The notes under the pieces: generated by a model
Databases searched by the model: none
What the model was told of the DNA's origin: nothing
What the model saw: the letters and a program-made list of their open reading frames with translations, nothing else
Shown: in pieces, positions 45,199 through 55,037 of the stretch
Layout: every line of letters begins with the position of its first letter
Position numbering within the stretch: position 1 is the stretch's first letter
Assembly (NCBI GenBank): GCA_023436885.1
Contig: JAEZHI010000034.1
Location: 438,850-502,849, forward strand
Length of the DNA: 64,000 bases
Source of the DNA: Pseudomonadota bacterium
GTDB lineage: Bacteria; Pseudomonadota; Alphaproteobacteria; Rhizobiales; Pleomorphomonadaceae
Reading direction: 5' to 3'
Made by a program: the position numbers and the translations under genes

Positions 45199-45780
45199 AT
45201 GTTTGGGATCAATCCGCTTCGTCTGGTCATTCTGGCAGCCGTGAGCTTGCCCGGCCTCGCGCACGCCGCCGAAACTACCCCTGCGGCAGATCAGGTCGCG
45301 CTGATGGAACAAGCGAAGTCCCAGGGCATAGCCGGGCTAGCCAAGAAGACTCTTCCGGTTGATGCCCGCCCCGCAATGGTGGGCGAGATCGTCGTCACCA
45401 AAATTCTCGGCGAAGGTGTTGAAACCAAATCAAAGCCTGCAGAACAAGGCGACTGGGTTGTCCGCAACCGGTGCCCCGAAACCGGTAACGAACAATATCT
45501 GGTCAAGGCGGCCAAGTTCCCGAAGCGTTATGGCGAGCCGCAATCCAAGCCGGACGCCGAAGGCTTTTCAGCCTTCACCCCGATCGGGCAGGACATGAAC
45601 TACTTCATCGTGTCCAAACAACAGGGCGACTTTCATTTCAAGGCCCCTTGGGGTGAGGACATGGTCGCCAAGGTTGGCGATGCCATCGTGCAGACACCCT
45701 CGGACACCAACGACACCTATCGCGTCGCCGCAGCAGCCTTCAAATGCACCTATGAAGTTGTAAAGCCGGCGGGGCAATGA
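45199..45780 (+). CDS. Secreted protein of unknown function
   Basis: The 193-residue product has a signal peptide (LVILAAVSLPGLAHA-AE) and a mature part with three Cys residues. The central segment GDWVVRNRCPETGNEQYLVK and AAKFPKRYGEP has a regular, probably folded pattern, but I cannot assign a family with confidence; a distant link to IalB-like invasion proteins was considered and not supported. It has its own upstream region of about 190 AT-richer bases. Confidence 0.7.
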   Translation: MFGINPLRLVILAAVSLPGLAHAAETTPAADQVALMEQAKSQGIAGLAKKTLPVDARPAMVGEIVVTKILGEGVETKSKPAEQGDWVVRNRCPETGNEQYLVKAAKFPKRYGEPQSKPDAEGFSAFTPIGQDMNYFIVSKQQGDFHFKAPWGEDMVAKVGDAIVQTPSDTNDTYRVAAAAFKCTYEVVKPAGQ

Positions 45781-46057
45781 AGCGCCAACGGCGAAGCTCT
45801 TCAAGACCCACACACCTCGCCTTCCAGCGACGAGGCAAGAGCCGGACCGCCTGATCGTCATAAAAGCCGGTCCGAGTGGGACTAGTTTGGTTTTTGAAGG
45901 AAAGTCCGCATCGATCCTGGCTATGGGCGGTAGAGAGCGAAGTTGACCACCAAGCGTGCAAAACCACGCATTAATGCTTGAAGCCATCCACCAGAACACG
46001 CCAAGATTGCTTAGGCGGCTCAGGCCACGAGCACCTTATGAATGGGGAGACAGCAGC

Positions 46058-47692
46058 ATGACGAAAAGACTTGCCATCGGCATTCTTGCGGCGAGTGCGT
46101 TGGCGCTTTCGGCCGGCACCGCGCTGGCCGACTTCCAGCTCACCATCCTGCACATCAACGACTTCCATTCGCGCATCGAGCCGATCAACAAATACGACTC
46201 GACCTGCTCTGCCAAGGAGACCGAAGCGAACGAATGCTTCGGCGGCATCGCCCGGGTAAAGAGCGCCATCGACGCCAAGCGCGCTGAGCTCAAGGGCAGC
46301 AATCTGCTGGTGCTCGATGCTGGCGACGAATTCCAGGGCTCGCTCTACTACAGCACCTTCAAGAGCGGACCGGTGGCCGAGTTCATGAATGGTATCGGCT
46401 TCGATGCCATGGCGATCGGCAACCATGAGTTCGACGATGGCCCGGCCGAGCTCGACAAGCTGATCGGCGCGGTAAAGTTCCCGATCATTTCCGGCAATAC
46501 CGTTTCTGCCAAGGGCTCTCTGCTCGACGGCAAGTACAAGGGCTATGTGATCAAGGACATCGGCGGCCAGAAGGTCGCCATCGTCTCGGTCCTGGCGAAG
46601 GACACCTACGAAACCTCCTCGCCCGGCAAGGACATCACCTTCGAGGATGAGATCACCTACCTCCAGAAGGCGGTGAAAGAGATCGAGGGCCAGGGCGTCA
46701 ACAAGATCATCGCCCTCACCCACGTCGGCTATCTCAAGGACCAGGAGATCGCCGAGAAGGTCGACGGCATCGACGTCATCGTCGGTGGTCACAGCCACAC
46801 CTACCTCTCGTCGACAGACAAGAAGTCGTCCGGGCCTTACCCGACAATGATCAAGAGCCCGTCGGGCGTCGAAGTGCCAGTCGTCACCGCCTATGCCTAC
46901 TCCAAGTATCTCGGCGACCTCACCGTTACCTTCGACGACAAGGGCGTCGTCACCTCGGCCAAGGGCGCTCCGCAGTTGCTCGACGCCTCGGTGAAGCCGG
47001 ATGAAGGCTACGCCGCACGTGTCAAGGAGCTTGGCAAGCCGTTGGAAGAGTTGAAGGCCAAGATCGTCGGCTCGTCCACCGCCGCCATCGACGGCGATCG
47101 CAAGTCCTGCCGTGCCGTCGAATGTTCGATGGGCAACCTCGTTGCCGACGCGGCGCTCGACCGCGTCGCCAGTCAGGGCATCACCATTTCAATCGCCAAT
47201 GGCGGCGGTCTTCGTGCGTCGATCGACGCCGGCGACGTCTCCATGGGCGAAGTGCTGACAGTGCTGCCCTTCCAGAACACCATCGCCACCTTCCAGATGG
47301 ATGGCGCGGGCATCAAGGAAGCGCTGGAGAACGGCGTCAGTCAGGTAGACGAAGGCGCCGGCCGCTTCCCGCAGGTCTCCGGCCTCAAATACACCTTCGA
47401 CCGTTCGAAGCCGGTCGGCAGTCGCATCACCAGCGTCGAGGTCAAGGAGGGCGACAAGTTCGTGCCGCTCGAAGCGGCCAAGACCTATGGCGTCGTCACC
47501 AACAACTACGTCCGCAGCGGCGGCGACGGCTACAAGACCTTCGCCGATAAGGCGATCAATGCCTATGACTACGGTCCGAACCTTGAGGATGTGGTGGCCG
47601 CCTACCTGACCGCCCACGCCCCCTATAAGCCCTATACCGACGGCCGCATCACCGATGCGACGCCGGCCGACTACGTACCGCCGAAGAAGTAA
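46058..47692 (+). CDS. Periplasmic bifunctional metallophosphatase/5'-nucleotidase
   Basis: The 544-residue protein starts at ATG 46058 after GGGGAG and has a signal peptide ending LSAGTALA-DF. The calcineurin-like domain shows the two-metal motifs ILHINDFHSRIEP, LDAGDEFQGS, AIGNHEFDDG, and GGHSHTYL. The C-terminal 5'-nucleotidase domain has ISIANGGGLRASIDAGDVSM and VVTNNYVRSGGDGY. It hydrolyses extracellular nucleotides so that nucleosides and phosphate can be taken up. It appears to be a single gene. Confidence 0.95.
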   Translation: MTKRLAIGILAASALALSAGTALADFQLTILHINDFHSRIEPINKYDSTCSAKETEANECFGGIARVKSAIDAKRAELKGSNLLVLDAGDEFQGSLYYSTFKSGPVAEFMNGIGFDAMAIGNHEFDDGPAELDKLIGAVKFPIISGNTVSAKGSLLDGKYKGYVIKDIGGQKVAIVSVLAKDTYETSSPGKDITFEDEITYLQKAVKEIEGQGVNKIIALTHVGYLKDQEIAEKVDGIDVIVGGHSHTYLSSTDKKSSGPYPTMIKSPSGVEVPVVTAYAYSKYLGDLTVTFDDKGVVTSAKGAPQLLDASVKPDEGYAARVKELGKPLEELKAKIVGSSTAAIDGDRKSCRAVECSMGNLVADAALDRVASQGITISIANGGGLRASIDAGDVSMGEVLTVLPFQNTIATFQMDGAGIKEALENGVSQVDEGAGRFPQVSGLKYTFDRSKPVGSRITSVEVKEGDKFVPLEAAKTYGVVTNNYVRSGGDGYKTFADKAINAYDYGPNLEDVVAAYLTAHAPYKPYTDGRITDATPADYVPPKK

Positions 47693-47824
47693 GCATCGGC
47701 GAACAGCAGGTGTTATCGGGCGGAGCTGCAAACTCTGCCCGATTTTCTATGGCAGCGAGCTTTGACAAGCCTCCGGGCTCCGACTAAACCCCCGCCAGCC
47801 CCGGAATTCAGGTCAGGAACCACC

Positions 47825-48697
47825 ATGCGCCAGTATCAGCTCCATATTCCCGCCACGGACGCGATGGGCGCCGAAGCGATTGCCGATGCGATCGAAACTG
47901 CCTTCGTCGAAGCGGGACCGGTGTCCTGGTACGAGACCGACGGCGGCTGGGCGGTCGACGGTTTCTTCTTTGCCGACGTCGCCGATGAGATCCTGACGCC
48001 GGCACGCGCTGCGCTTGATGGCATCGTCGAGACCACGTCAATCACGGTCGAGCCCGTCCCCGAGGACGTGGACTGGGTAGCGCAGAGCCTGGAAGGCTTG
48101 AGCCCGGTGGTCGCCGGTCGCTTCGTCGTGCATGGCGCCCATGACCGCGACCGCATTCCCAAGGGACTGATCGGATTGCAGATCGAGGCCAACCAGGCGT
48201 TCGGCACCGGTCATCATCCCACGACATGGGGCTGCCTGACTGCACTGTCGCGCCTTCTTACTGTCTATCGCTTCGACAGCGTGTTCGACCTCGGCACCGG
48301 CTCGGGTGTGCTGGCCATCGGCATCGCGCTCGCAACCAAGCGCCCTGTCCTTGCGTCCGACATCGACCCGCTCGCCGTGGACATCGCATTGGAAAATGCC
48401 GAGATCAATGGCGCAGCCAACTATGTGACCGCCGTCACGGCTGCCGGTTTCGCCCATCCGGCCATCGTCGGCCGTAAGTTCGATCTGATCGTCGCCAACA
48501 TCCTGGCCGATCCGCTGAAGATGCTGTCGCCACAGTTCCGCGCCCACGCCCTGCCGGGCGCCGCGGTGGTGCTTTCGGGTATCTTGAGGACCCAGGCCGA
48601 GAGCGTTCTCGCCGCCTTCCGTGCGCAAGGCTTCGTGCGCGAGCGGCATTTCGTCAAGGACGTCTGGAGCACGCTGGTGCTGCGCTACGCCGGCTGA
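47825..48697 (+). CDS. prmA: Ribosomal protein L11 methyltransferase
   Basis: PrmA trimethylates lysines and the N-terminus of ribosomal protein L11. The 290-residue protein has a small L11-binding N-terminal domain and then AFGTGHHPTTWGCLTAL, the SAM-binding motif DLGTGSGVLAIGIAL, and the NILADPL catalytic-site motif. ATG at 47825 follows AGGAA at six bases; the frame is open further upstream without a good site. Confidence 0.95.
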   Translation: MRQYQLHIPATDAMGAEAIADAIETAFVEAGPVSWYETDGGWAVDGFFFADVADEILTPARAALDGIVETTSITVEPVPEDVDWVAQSLEGLSPVVAGRFVVHGAHDRDRIPKGLIGLQIEANQAFGTGHHPTTWGCLTALSRLLTVYRFDSVFDLGTGSGVLAIGIALATKRPVLASDIDPLAVDIALENAEINGAANYVTAVTAAGFAHPAIVGRKFDLIVANILADPLKMLSPQFRAHALPGAAVVLSGILRTQAESVLAAFRAQGFVRERHFVKDVWSTLVLRYAG

Positions 48698-48726
48698 GGA
48701 GGACGGTCAGTCGGCAGGAGCCTTGG

Positions 48727-48939
48727 TCAGAGGGCGGCGTCGACCGCCCGTGACCGCATCACGCCTGTTGAGTTGCGACCGAAGCCGTACTCACGCGCAC
48801 ACTGGTCATCGAGAGAAGCAAGATAGGGCGCAACATAGCGCTGTGCCTGACGCTCGCGGGTGCCGAGCGTGGCTTCGTAGGTTCGGCGGAAAACGCCACC
48901 TCGGTGGGATGTCGCAGTAGTCGGGGCAAGTCGGCTCAT
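48727..48939 (-). CDS. Small protein of unknown function
   Basis: The 70-codon frame starts ATG after AGAGGTG at a proper distance and reads SRLAPTTATSHRGGVFRRTY, then RYVAPYLASLDDQCAREYGF. I recognise no family, but the strong ribosome site and a compact basic, probably helical composition favour a real gene. It is convergent with prmA. Confidence 0.5.
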   Translation of the reverse strand: MSRLAPTTATSHRGGVFRRTYEATLGTRERQAQRYVAPYLASLDDQCAREYGFGRNSTGVMRSRAVDAAL

Positions 48940-49345
48940 TTTAGCACCTCTTGAATGGCACCGGCTCGCGCCGGCTGTTCATCAAAGCGCCGTTATCCTC
49001 ATGGGACGCCAAATCAGCCCTCCGAACTCCTTTCTGATATCAAACTACGACTTTAGTATGAATCGGCGATGATGCAGCCCACCCCTGCAGGGTCCTCATG
49101 GCTGCCGCCTCCCTTTCGCCGCAACAGACCATTGCCGACGAAATCCTGCCCGAAACATGAATGTTGAATAAACAGGGAAGCTTGTCCGAAGCTGCCCGGA
49201 GCGCATGCTTCAATGGCACGAAACGCAGAAGCTCAAATACAGGTGACCGCCAAAGCCCAGGCGAGTCGTGCGAACCAATCGCTTGACGACAGCCAAATCG
49301 AGGGGCCACAACTCCAGCCTTTCGAGCAAGGCGGAGTGACAGAAG
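48940..49345. other. Intergenic region upstream of aminopeptidase P
   Basis: Nothing specific was recognised. It must contain the divergent promoters of the small gene on the left and the aminopeptidase P gene on the right. Short frames here lack ribosome sites and motifs. Confidence 0.35.
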
Positions 49346-51160
49346 GTGTTCCAGACATTCGACAACGTCAACGATCCCAGCCATGGCAAGGAACGACTGG
49401 CAGCACTGAGAACGGAACTGAAGCTCCGCGGCCTTAAAGGGTTTCTTGTGCCGCTCGCCGACGAGCACCAGGGTGAATACATCCCCGCCTCCGCCCGCCG
49501 CCTGCTCTGGCTGACCGGGTTTGCCGGCTCGGCCGGCCTTGCCATCGTGCTGGAGGACCGTGCGGCCATCTTTGTCGATGGCCGCTATACGCTGCAGGTG
49601 CGCGAGCAAGTGGACCTCGAGGTCATCGAGCCGCACCATCTCGTTGAAGAGCCGCCGCACGACTGGCTGAAGACCGTTGTCGGCAAGGGGGACCGCATCG
49701 GCTTCGATCCCTGGCTGATGACCGCAGCAGAAGTCGGCCGCTTCGAGAGCGCGCTTGCCGGCGTCGGCGCCGAGTTCGTCGCCGTAGATGGCAACCCAGT
49801 CGACGCAGTTTGGGCCGACCAGCCGGAGCCGCCCAAGGGACGTGTCTCCCTGTTCCCCGAAGACCTTGCTGGCGAAAGCGCGGAAGCCAAGCTTGCCCGG
49901 CTCGGAGAAGCCATCGGCAAGGCCGGTGCCGACGCGGCCGTGCTGACCCGCCCCGACTCGATTGCCTGGGCCTTCAACATCCGAGGCGAGGACGTACCGC
50001 ACACGCCGGAAGCCTTATCCTTTGCCATTCTGCGCAAGGAGGGCCGCCCTCAGTTGTTCATCGATGGCGCCAAGCTCGACAACGTCGTCCGTGACCGGCT
50101 GGAACAAGTCGCTGGCGTTGAGGCGCCGGCTGCCTTCGCACCGGCCCTCACCGCTCTCGGCGGGGCGGTGCTGGTGGACAAGAGCTCGGCCGCCTTCGAG
50201 GTGGTGCGCCGGATCGAGGCCGGTGGCGGGAAGGTGGTCGTAGGCCCGGATCCGGTTCTGCTGCCCAAGGCGCTGAAGAACCCAACGGAGCTCCAGGGCA
50301 TCCGCGCCGCTCACATACGCGATGGCGTCGCCATGGTGCGCTTTCTCGCCTGGCTGGATCGCGAGGCACCGAAGGGTGGTCTCGATGAGATCGCGGTCAC
50401 GAAAAAGCTGGAAGAGTTCCGCAGCGACACCGGCGCATTGCGCGATGTTTCCTTCGACACAATTGCCGGCGGGGGCCCCAACGCCGCCATCCCGCATTAT
50501 CATGTGAGCACCGCCTCCAACCGCAAGGTGGAGGTGAACGGCATCCTGCTGGTCGATTCGGGTGCCCAGTATCTCGACGGCACCACCGACATCACACGCA
50601 CCATTATCGTCGGCACCCCCACCAACGAAATGATCGATCGCTTCACCCGCGTGCTGATCGGCAATATCCGGTTGACGCTCGCCCGCTTCCCCAAGGGAAC
50701 CAGTGGCGCCCATCTTGATGTGCTCGCCCGCGAGAAGCTCTGGGAAGCCGGTCTCGATTTCGATCACGGCACAGGCCATGGCGTCGGTCATTATCTGTCC
50801 GTCCACGAGGGACCGGCCCGGATCTCCAAGACCGGTCACGTACCGCTGGAGCCGGGCATGCTGATGTCCAACGAGCCGGGCTTCTACAAGGCCGGCGCCT
50901 GGGGCATTCGCATCGAGAACCTCGTCATCATCACGACGCCCGAGCCGATCGAAGGCGGCGAGCGGCCGATGATGGGCTTTGAAACGGTGACGCTCTGCCC
51001 GATCGATCGCCGTCTGATCGACCCGTCGATGCTGGCTGACCGCGAACTCGCATGGCTCAACGCCTACCATGCCGAAGTGCGTGAAAAGCTGTCTCCGCTG
51101 ATCTCGGACGAGGTCGACCGCGCATGGCTCCTAGCGGCAACAGAACCCCTTTCTCGCTGA
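49346..51160 (+). CDS. Xaa-Pro aminopeptidase (aminopeptidase P, M24B)
   Basis: The 604-residue enzyme removes N-terminal residues before proline. Two creatinase-like N-terminal domains (about 1-150 and 165-310) precede the pita-bread metallopeptidase domain. Its dinuclear-metal ligands appear in LLVDSGAQYLDGTTDITRT (two Asp), GTGHGVGHYLSVHE (His), SNEPGFY (Glu) and MGFETVTLCPID (Glu). This long form resembles eukaryotic-type aminopeptidase P1, common in alphaproteobacteria. The start is GTG 49346. A hairpin follows at 51183-51216. Confidence 0.95.
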   Translation: MFQTFDNVNDPSHGKERLAALRTELKLRGLKGFLVPLADEHQGEYIPASARRLLWLTGFAGSAGLAIVLEDRAAIFVDGRYTLQVREQVDLEVIEPHHLVEEPPHDWLKTVVGKGDRIGFDPWLMTAAEVGRFESALAGVGAEFVAVDGNPVDAVWADQPEPPKGRVSLFPEDLAGESAEAKLARLGEAIGKAGADAAVLTRPDSIAWAFNIRGEDVPHTPEALSFAILRKEGRPQLFIDGAKLDNVVRDRLEQVAGVEAPAAFAPALTALGGAVLVDKSSAAFEVVRRIEAGGGKVVVGPDPVLLPKALKNPTELQGIRAAHIRDGVAMVRFLAWLDREAPKGGLDEIAVTKKLEEFRSDTGALRDVSFDTIAGGGPNAAIPHYHVSTASNRKVEVNGILLVDSGAQYLDGTTDITRTIIVGTPTNEMIDRFTRVLIGNIRLTLARFPKGTSGAHLDVLAREKLWEAGLDFDHGTGHGVGHYLSVHEGPARISKTGHVPLEPGMLMSNEPGFYKAGAWGIRIENLVIITTPEPIEGGERPMMGFETVTLCPIDRRLIDPSMLADRELAWLNAYHAEVREKLSPLISDEVDRAWLLAATEPLSR

Positions 51161-51182
51161 CGGGCGATTCGAAGCGTTACAC

Positions 51183-51216
51183 ACCTCTCGCGCGACTTTA
51201 CGACAGCGCGAGAGGT
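51183..51216 (+). terminator. Hairpin after aminopeptidase P
   Basis: ACCTCTCGCGC and GCGCGAGAGGT pair perfectly over 11 bases around a 12-base loop. No clear T-run follows, so it may be a weak or factor-assisted terminator, or a transcript-stabilising structure before lpxC. Confidence 0.5.
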
Positions 51217-51374
51217 ACTCTTGGCAAGATACTGGAATCAAAGCGGGAATTCGAAGCGCACCAACGTAACACTCGGTAAGAAAGAGTGACTTTCCTGGGA
51301 CGCTCGCGTGTGTTTTATGAAAAATGTGCCGGATTGGCGTGTAGCCGCTCACCGGACTTTTTTGGAAATACACG

Positions 51375-52304
51375 ATGCGAACGACTTACGGCAAGCAGAC
51401 CACCCTCAGCGAAAGCATCCGGTTCTCCGGAGCCGGCGTGCACTCCGGCAAGCCGGCGACGATCGTTCTGCATCCTGCCGAGGCGGATCGCGGCATCGTC
51501 TTCGTTCGCACCGATGGCGAAGAGGTTGAGATCGCTGCCCGTTACGACAACGTGGTGGCGACCGAACTCTGCACCATGATCGGAATCGGTGGCCGTACCA
51601 TCGCCACCATCGAGCATCTGATGGCTGCCTTGGCCGCCTCTGGCGTCGACAATGTTGTTGTCGAGATCGACGGCCCCGAGATGCCGATCGCCGATGGCTG
51701 CTCCGAAACTTTCATCGAGCTGATTGCCGAGGCAGGTCTTCGCCGCCTCGCTGCGCCGCGCAAGGTCCTGCGCGTCATCAAGCCGGTCCGGCTTCAGGTT
51801 GGCGACGCCCTCCTCGAGTTCTTGCCCTTCGACGGCACCCGTTACGACGTCACGATCGATTTCGCCAATCCGCTGATCGGTCGTCAGTCCTATGTGCTCG
51901 ACCTCAGCCCGCAGACCTTTGCCCGCGATATCGCCCGCGCCCGGACCTTCGGATTCATGGCCGATGTCGAGAAGCTCTGGAAGATGGGTTTCGCGCTCGG
52001 CTCGTCGCTCGAGAACTCGGTGGCGATCGGCGAAGATCGCATCCTCAATCCCGAGGGCCTGCGCTGGTCCGATGAGTTTGCCCGCCACAAGACGCTCGAC
52101 GCCGTTGGTGACCTGTCGCTCATCGGCATGCCCTTCATCGGTCACTTCCGTTCGTACAAGGGCGGCCACAAGCTGAACTGGATGGCCGTCAAGGCGCTTC
52201 TGGCCGATACTGACGCCTTCGAGATCGTCCATGATCACGTGGCGAATCGCGAGGCAGCAGGCGGCATCCTTCAGGCCGCTGCACTGGCTCCATCGCGCGA
52301 CTAG
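51375..52304 (+). CDS. lpxC: UDP-3-O-acyl-N-acetylglucosamine deacetylase
   Basis: LpxC is the zinc enzyme of the committed step of lipid A synthesis. The 309-residue protein has the zinc ligand His81 in TIATIEHLMAAL, the second ligand pair in HKTLDAVGDLSL, and the catalytic His in KGGHKLNWMAVKALL. Length and motif order are typical. It heads the conserved lpxC-bamD-recN block, which elsewhere follows ftsZ. Confidence 0.98.
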   Translation: MRTTYGKQTTLSESIRFSGAGVHSGKPATIVLHPAEADRGIVFVRTDGEEVEIAARYDNVVATELCTMIGIGGRTIATIEHLMAALAASGVDNVVVEIDGPEMPIADGCSETFIELIAEAGLRRLAAPRKVLRVIKPVRLQVGDALLEFLPFDGTRYDVTIDFANPLIGRQSYVLDLSPQTFARDIARARTFGFMADVEKLWKMGFALGSSLENSVAIGEDRILNPEGLRWSDEFARHKTLDAVGDLSLIGMPFIGHFRSYKGGHKLNWMAVKALLADTDAFEIVHDHVANREAAGGILQAAALAPSRD

Positions 52305-52532
52305 TTCATCCCTTAAAGGGCGTTGCCCGGAGTTTTCCCGCCATAATGTGGCCGAACATCACGGGCACGTAGCATCCGCGACGGCTTTACGATAAAAGAG
52401 CTCCCTGTTGTCAGGGGCGTGCCCGACTCGCGCCAGAGGCGTGAGGCGTCTTGGCTCGAGCGATGGCTTGGCAGGTGGCGCGCGTGGGGATGGATGGCGG
52501 CCGGAAGCGGTTGCGTACGTGATGGGGTTTTC

Positions 52533-53360
52533 ATGAGGCAGAGTTTCGTTCGTGCGGCCGCCGTGCTCGTTCTCGTTGGCAGCGCCGTCACCCTGATCGG
52601 CTGTTCTTCCGAAAAGACCCTGGAACCCTTCGTGGAAATCCCGGCGGAAAAGTCCTACAACGCCGGTCTCGCCTATCTGCAGCAGGGCGACTACGCGAAA
52701 GCCACCAAGAAATTCGAAGAGGTCGACGAGCAGCACCCCTATTCGGAGTGGGCGCGCAAGTCCCTCATCATGACGACTTACACCAATTACACGCGCGCCA
52801 ACTTCACCGAGGCCATTACCCAGGGCAAGCGCTACCTGACACTCTACCCTGGTTCTGAAGATGCAGCCTATGCGCAGTGGATGATCGCGCAGTCCTACTT
52901 CAACCAGATGCCTGACATCACGCGCGACCAGAAGATGACGCAGCAGGCCATGCAAGCCATGCAGGAACTGGTCGACCGCTACCCCGACAGCCCCTATGCC
53001 GCCGAGGGCCGCAAGCGCCTCGACATCGCCAAGGACCAGCTCGCCGGCAAGGAAATGGAAGTCGGTCGCTACTACCTGACCCGCAACCAGTACATCGGCG
53101 CCGTCAACCGCTTCAAGACAGTGGTGCAGGACTACCAGACGACCCGCCACATCGAAGAAGCGCTCGAGCGTCTCACCGAGGCCTATTTCGCCATGGGCCT
53201 GACCGATGAGGCGCAGACGGCAGCTGCCGTCCTCGGCCACAACTATCCTGACAGCCGTTGGTACAAGGACGCGTATAAGCTCCTCAACACCAACGGTCTT
53301 GAGCCCCGCGAGAACACCCAGTCCTGGATCTCGAAGGCATTCAAAGCCGCCATGCTCTGA
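52533..53360 (+). CDS. bamD: Outer-membrane assembly lipoprotein BamD
   Basis: BamD is the essential lipoprotein of the BAM complex that folds outer-membrane proteins. The 275-residue precursor has a signal peptide and lipobox VTLIGC with the lipidated Cys24. TPR repeats follow (AEKSYNAGLAYLQQGDYAKA, TRANFTEAITQGKRYLTLYP, LVDRYPDSPYAAEGRKRLD). ATG at 52533 is the only start that places the lipobox correctly. recN starts nine bases after the stop. Confidence 0.97.
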   Translation: MRQSFVRAAAVLVLVGSAVTLIGCSSEKTLEPFVEIPAEKSYNAGLAYLQQGDYAKATKKFEEVDEQHPYSEWARKSLIMTTYTNYTRANFTEAITQGKRYLTLYPGSEDAAYAQWMIAQSYFNQMPDITRDQKMTQQAMQAMQELVDRYPDSPYAAEGRKRLDIAKDQLAGKEMEVGRYYLTRNQYIGAVNRFKTVVQDYQTTRHIEEALERLTEAYFAMGLTDEAQTAAAVLGHNYPDSRWYKDAYKLLNTNGLEPRENTQSWISKAFKAAML

Positions 53361-53369
53361 CGGAACGCC

Positions 53370-55034
53370 ATGCTCCAGACGCTCGCAATCCGCGACATCG
53401 TTTTGATCGAGCGGCTTGAGATCGCCTTCTCTGACGGATTGACGGTCCTGACCGGCGAGACCGGCGCAGGCAAGTCGATCCTTCTCGATGCGCTGTCGCT
53501 CGCCCTCGGCGGGCGCGGCGATGCGGGCCTCGTGCGCCATGGCGCCGAACAGGGACAGGTTACGGCCGTTTTCGATCTGCCGTTCGGTCATCCGGCCCGC
53601 ACCCTGCTCATCGAAAATGATCTGGACGACGAAGGCGACGTCATCGTCCGCCGCGTGCAGACCGCCGACGGAAGAACTCGCGCCTTCGTCAACGACCGCG
53701 CCGTCTCGGCCAATCTTCTGCGACAGCTTGGCGCTTCTCTCGTTGAAATTCACGGCCAGCATGACGACCGCGCCCTGGTGGATCCGGCCATCCATCGCGG
53801 TGTAATCGACGCCTTTGGCGGACTGGAGGCGGAAGCCAAGGCCGTGGCCGTCGCCCACCGCGCCTGGCGAGATGCCGAAAAGGCGCTGGCCGATCTCGAA
53901 CGGCGCATCGCCGACGCGCGCCGCGAAGGCGACTATCTGCGCGCCTCGGTCGAGGAGCTACAGAAGCTTGCTCCGGAGCCGGGCGAGGAAACAGCGCTTG
54001 CCGAACGCCGGCAGGAGATGATGCGAGCCGAGAAGGTCGCCGTCGACCTGCGCGACGCCTACGACCATCTGAACGGGTCCGGCTCGCCGGTCCCCGAACT
54101 TTCAAGCCTGTTGCGTCGCCTGGAGCGCAAGGGAGAAGTTGCGGCTCTCGCCGGGCAGGCTTTGCAGTCGATCTCCACCGCGCTCGACGCACTGGAAGAC
54201 GCTCGCTCCGTCTTCGAGGCGGCGCTGAGGGCCGCCGACTTCGATCCTGCAGAACTCGAACGCACCGAAGAGCGCCTGTTCGCCATCCGCGCCGCCGCCC
54301 GTAAATACTCGGTGGCGCCCGACGAGTTGGGCGCGCTCGCCGCCCGCATGGCCTCCGACCTCGCCGATCTCGACGCCGGAGAGGACCGGCTCAACGCTCT
54401 TGCCAAATCGGCCACGACGGCGCGAGTCGATTACGACAAGCTCGCGGCCAAACTTTCCGCCGCCCGCGAGAAAGCTGCTCGCCTGTTGGAAGATGCCGTC
54501 GCAACGGAGCTACCGGCGCTGAAGCTCGAACGCGCCCGCTTCATCGTCAACCAGCTCGCCGATCCCGAGACGCGCACCGCCGACGGTATCGATACGCTGG
54601 AATTCTGGGTTCAGACCAATCCCGGCACCCGTCCAGGACCGATGATGAAGGTGGCGTCGGGCGGTGAACTCTCGCGCTTCCTGCTAGCCCTCAAGGTGTC
54701 ACTCGCCGACAAGGGATCGGCCTCGACGCTTGTTTTCGACGAGATCGATACCGGCGTCGGCGGCGCAGTGGCCGAAGCCATCGGCACCCGCCTCGCCCGC
54801 CTCGCCCGCAAGGTCCAGGTCCTCTCGGTCACCCACGCGCCGCAAGTCGCCGCCCGTGCCGACCATCATTTCCTGATCGCCAAGGACAGCGTCGCCGACG
54901 GCAGTCGTGTCGCCACGTCCGTGTCGCAGCTTCCCGAAAGCCACCGCCGCGAGGAGATCGCCCGCATGCTGGCCGGCAGCCGCATCACCGAGGAAGCCCG
55001 CGCGGCGGCGGAGCGGCTGCTCAAGGGGCACTGA
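53370..55034 (+). CDS. recN: DNA repair protein RecN
   Basis: RecN is an SMC-like ATPase of double-strand break repair. The 554-residue protein has Walker A GETGAGKS at 29-36, a central coiled coil rich in Ala, Glu and Arg with a short hinge, the ABC signature SGGELSRFLLALK, and Walker B TLVFDEIDTGVGG. A SOS box was not identified upstream; it is probably read from the lpxC-bamD transcript. Confidence 0.97.
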   Translation: MLQTLAIRDIVLIERLEIAFSDGLTVLTGETGAGKSILLDALSLALGGRGDAGLVRHGAEQGQVTAVFDLPFGHPARTLLIENDLDDEGDVIVRRVQTADGRTRAFVNDRAVSANLLRQLGASLVEIHGQHDDRALVDPAIHRGVIDAFGGLEAEAKAVAVAHRAWRDAEKALADLERRIADARREGDYLRASVEELQKLAPEPGEETALAERRQEMMRAEKVAVDLRDAYDHLNGSGSPVPELSSLLRRLERKGEVAALAGQALQSISTALDALEDARSVFEAALRAADFDPAELERTEERLFAIRAAARKYSVAPDELGALAARMASDLADLDAGEDRLNALAKSATTARVDYDKLAAKLSAAREKAARLLEDAVATELPALKLERARFIVNQLADPETRTADGIDTLEFWVQTNPGTRPGPMMKVASGGELSRFLLALKVSLADKGSASTLVFDEIDTGVGGAVAEAIGTRLARLARKVQVLSVTHAPQVAARADHHFLIAKDSVADGSRVATSVSQLPESHRREEIARMLAGSRITEEARAAAERLLKGH

Positions 55035-55037
55035 GAC

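Noticed and set aside
52359..53858. A 499-codon minus-strand frame opposite bamD and recN
   Set aside because: It crosses two well-identified genes and the gap between them, with no motif; it is an antisense artefact.
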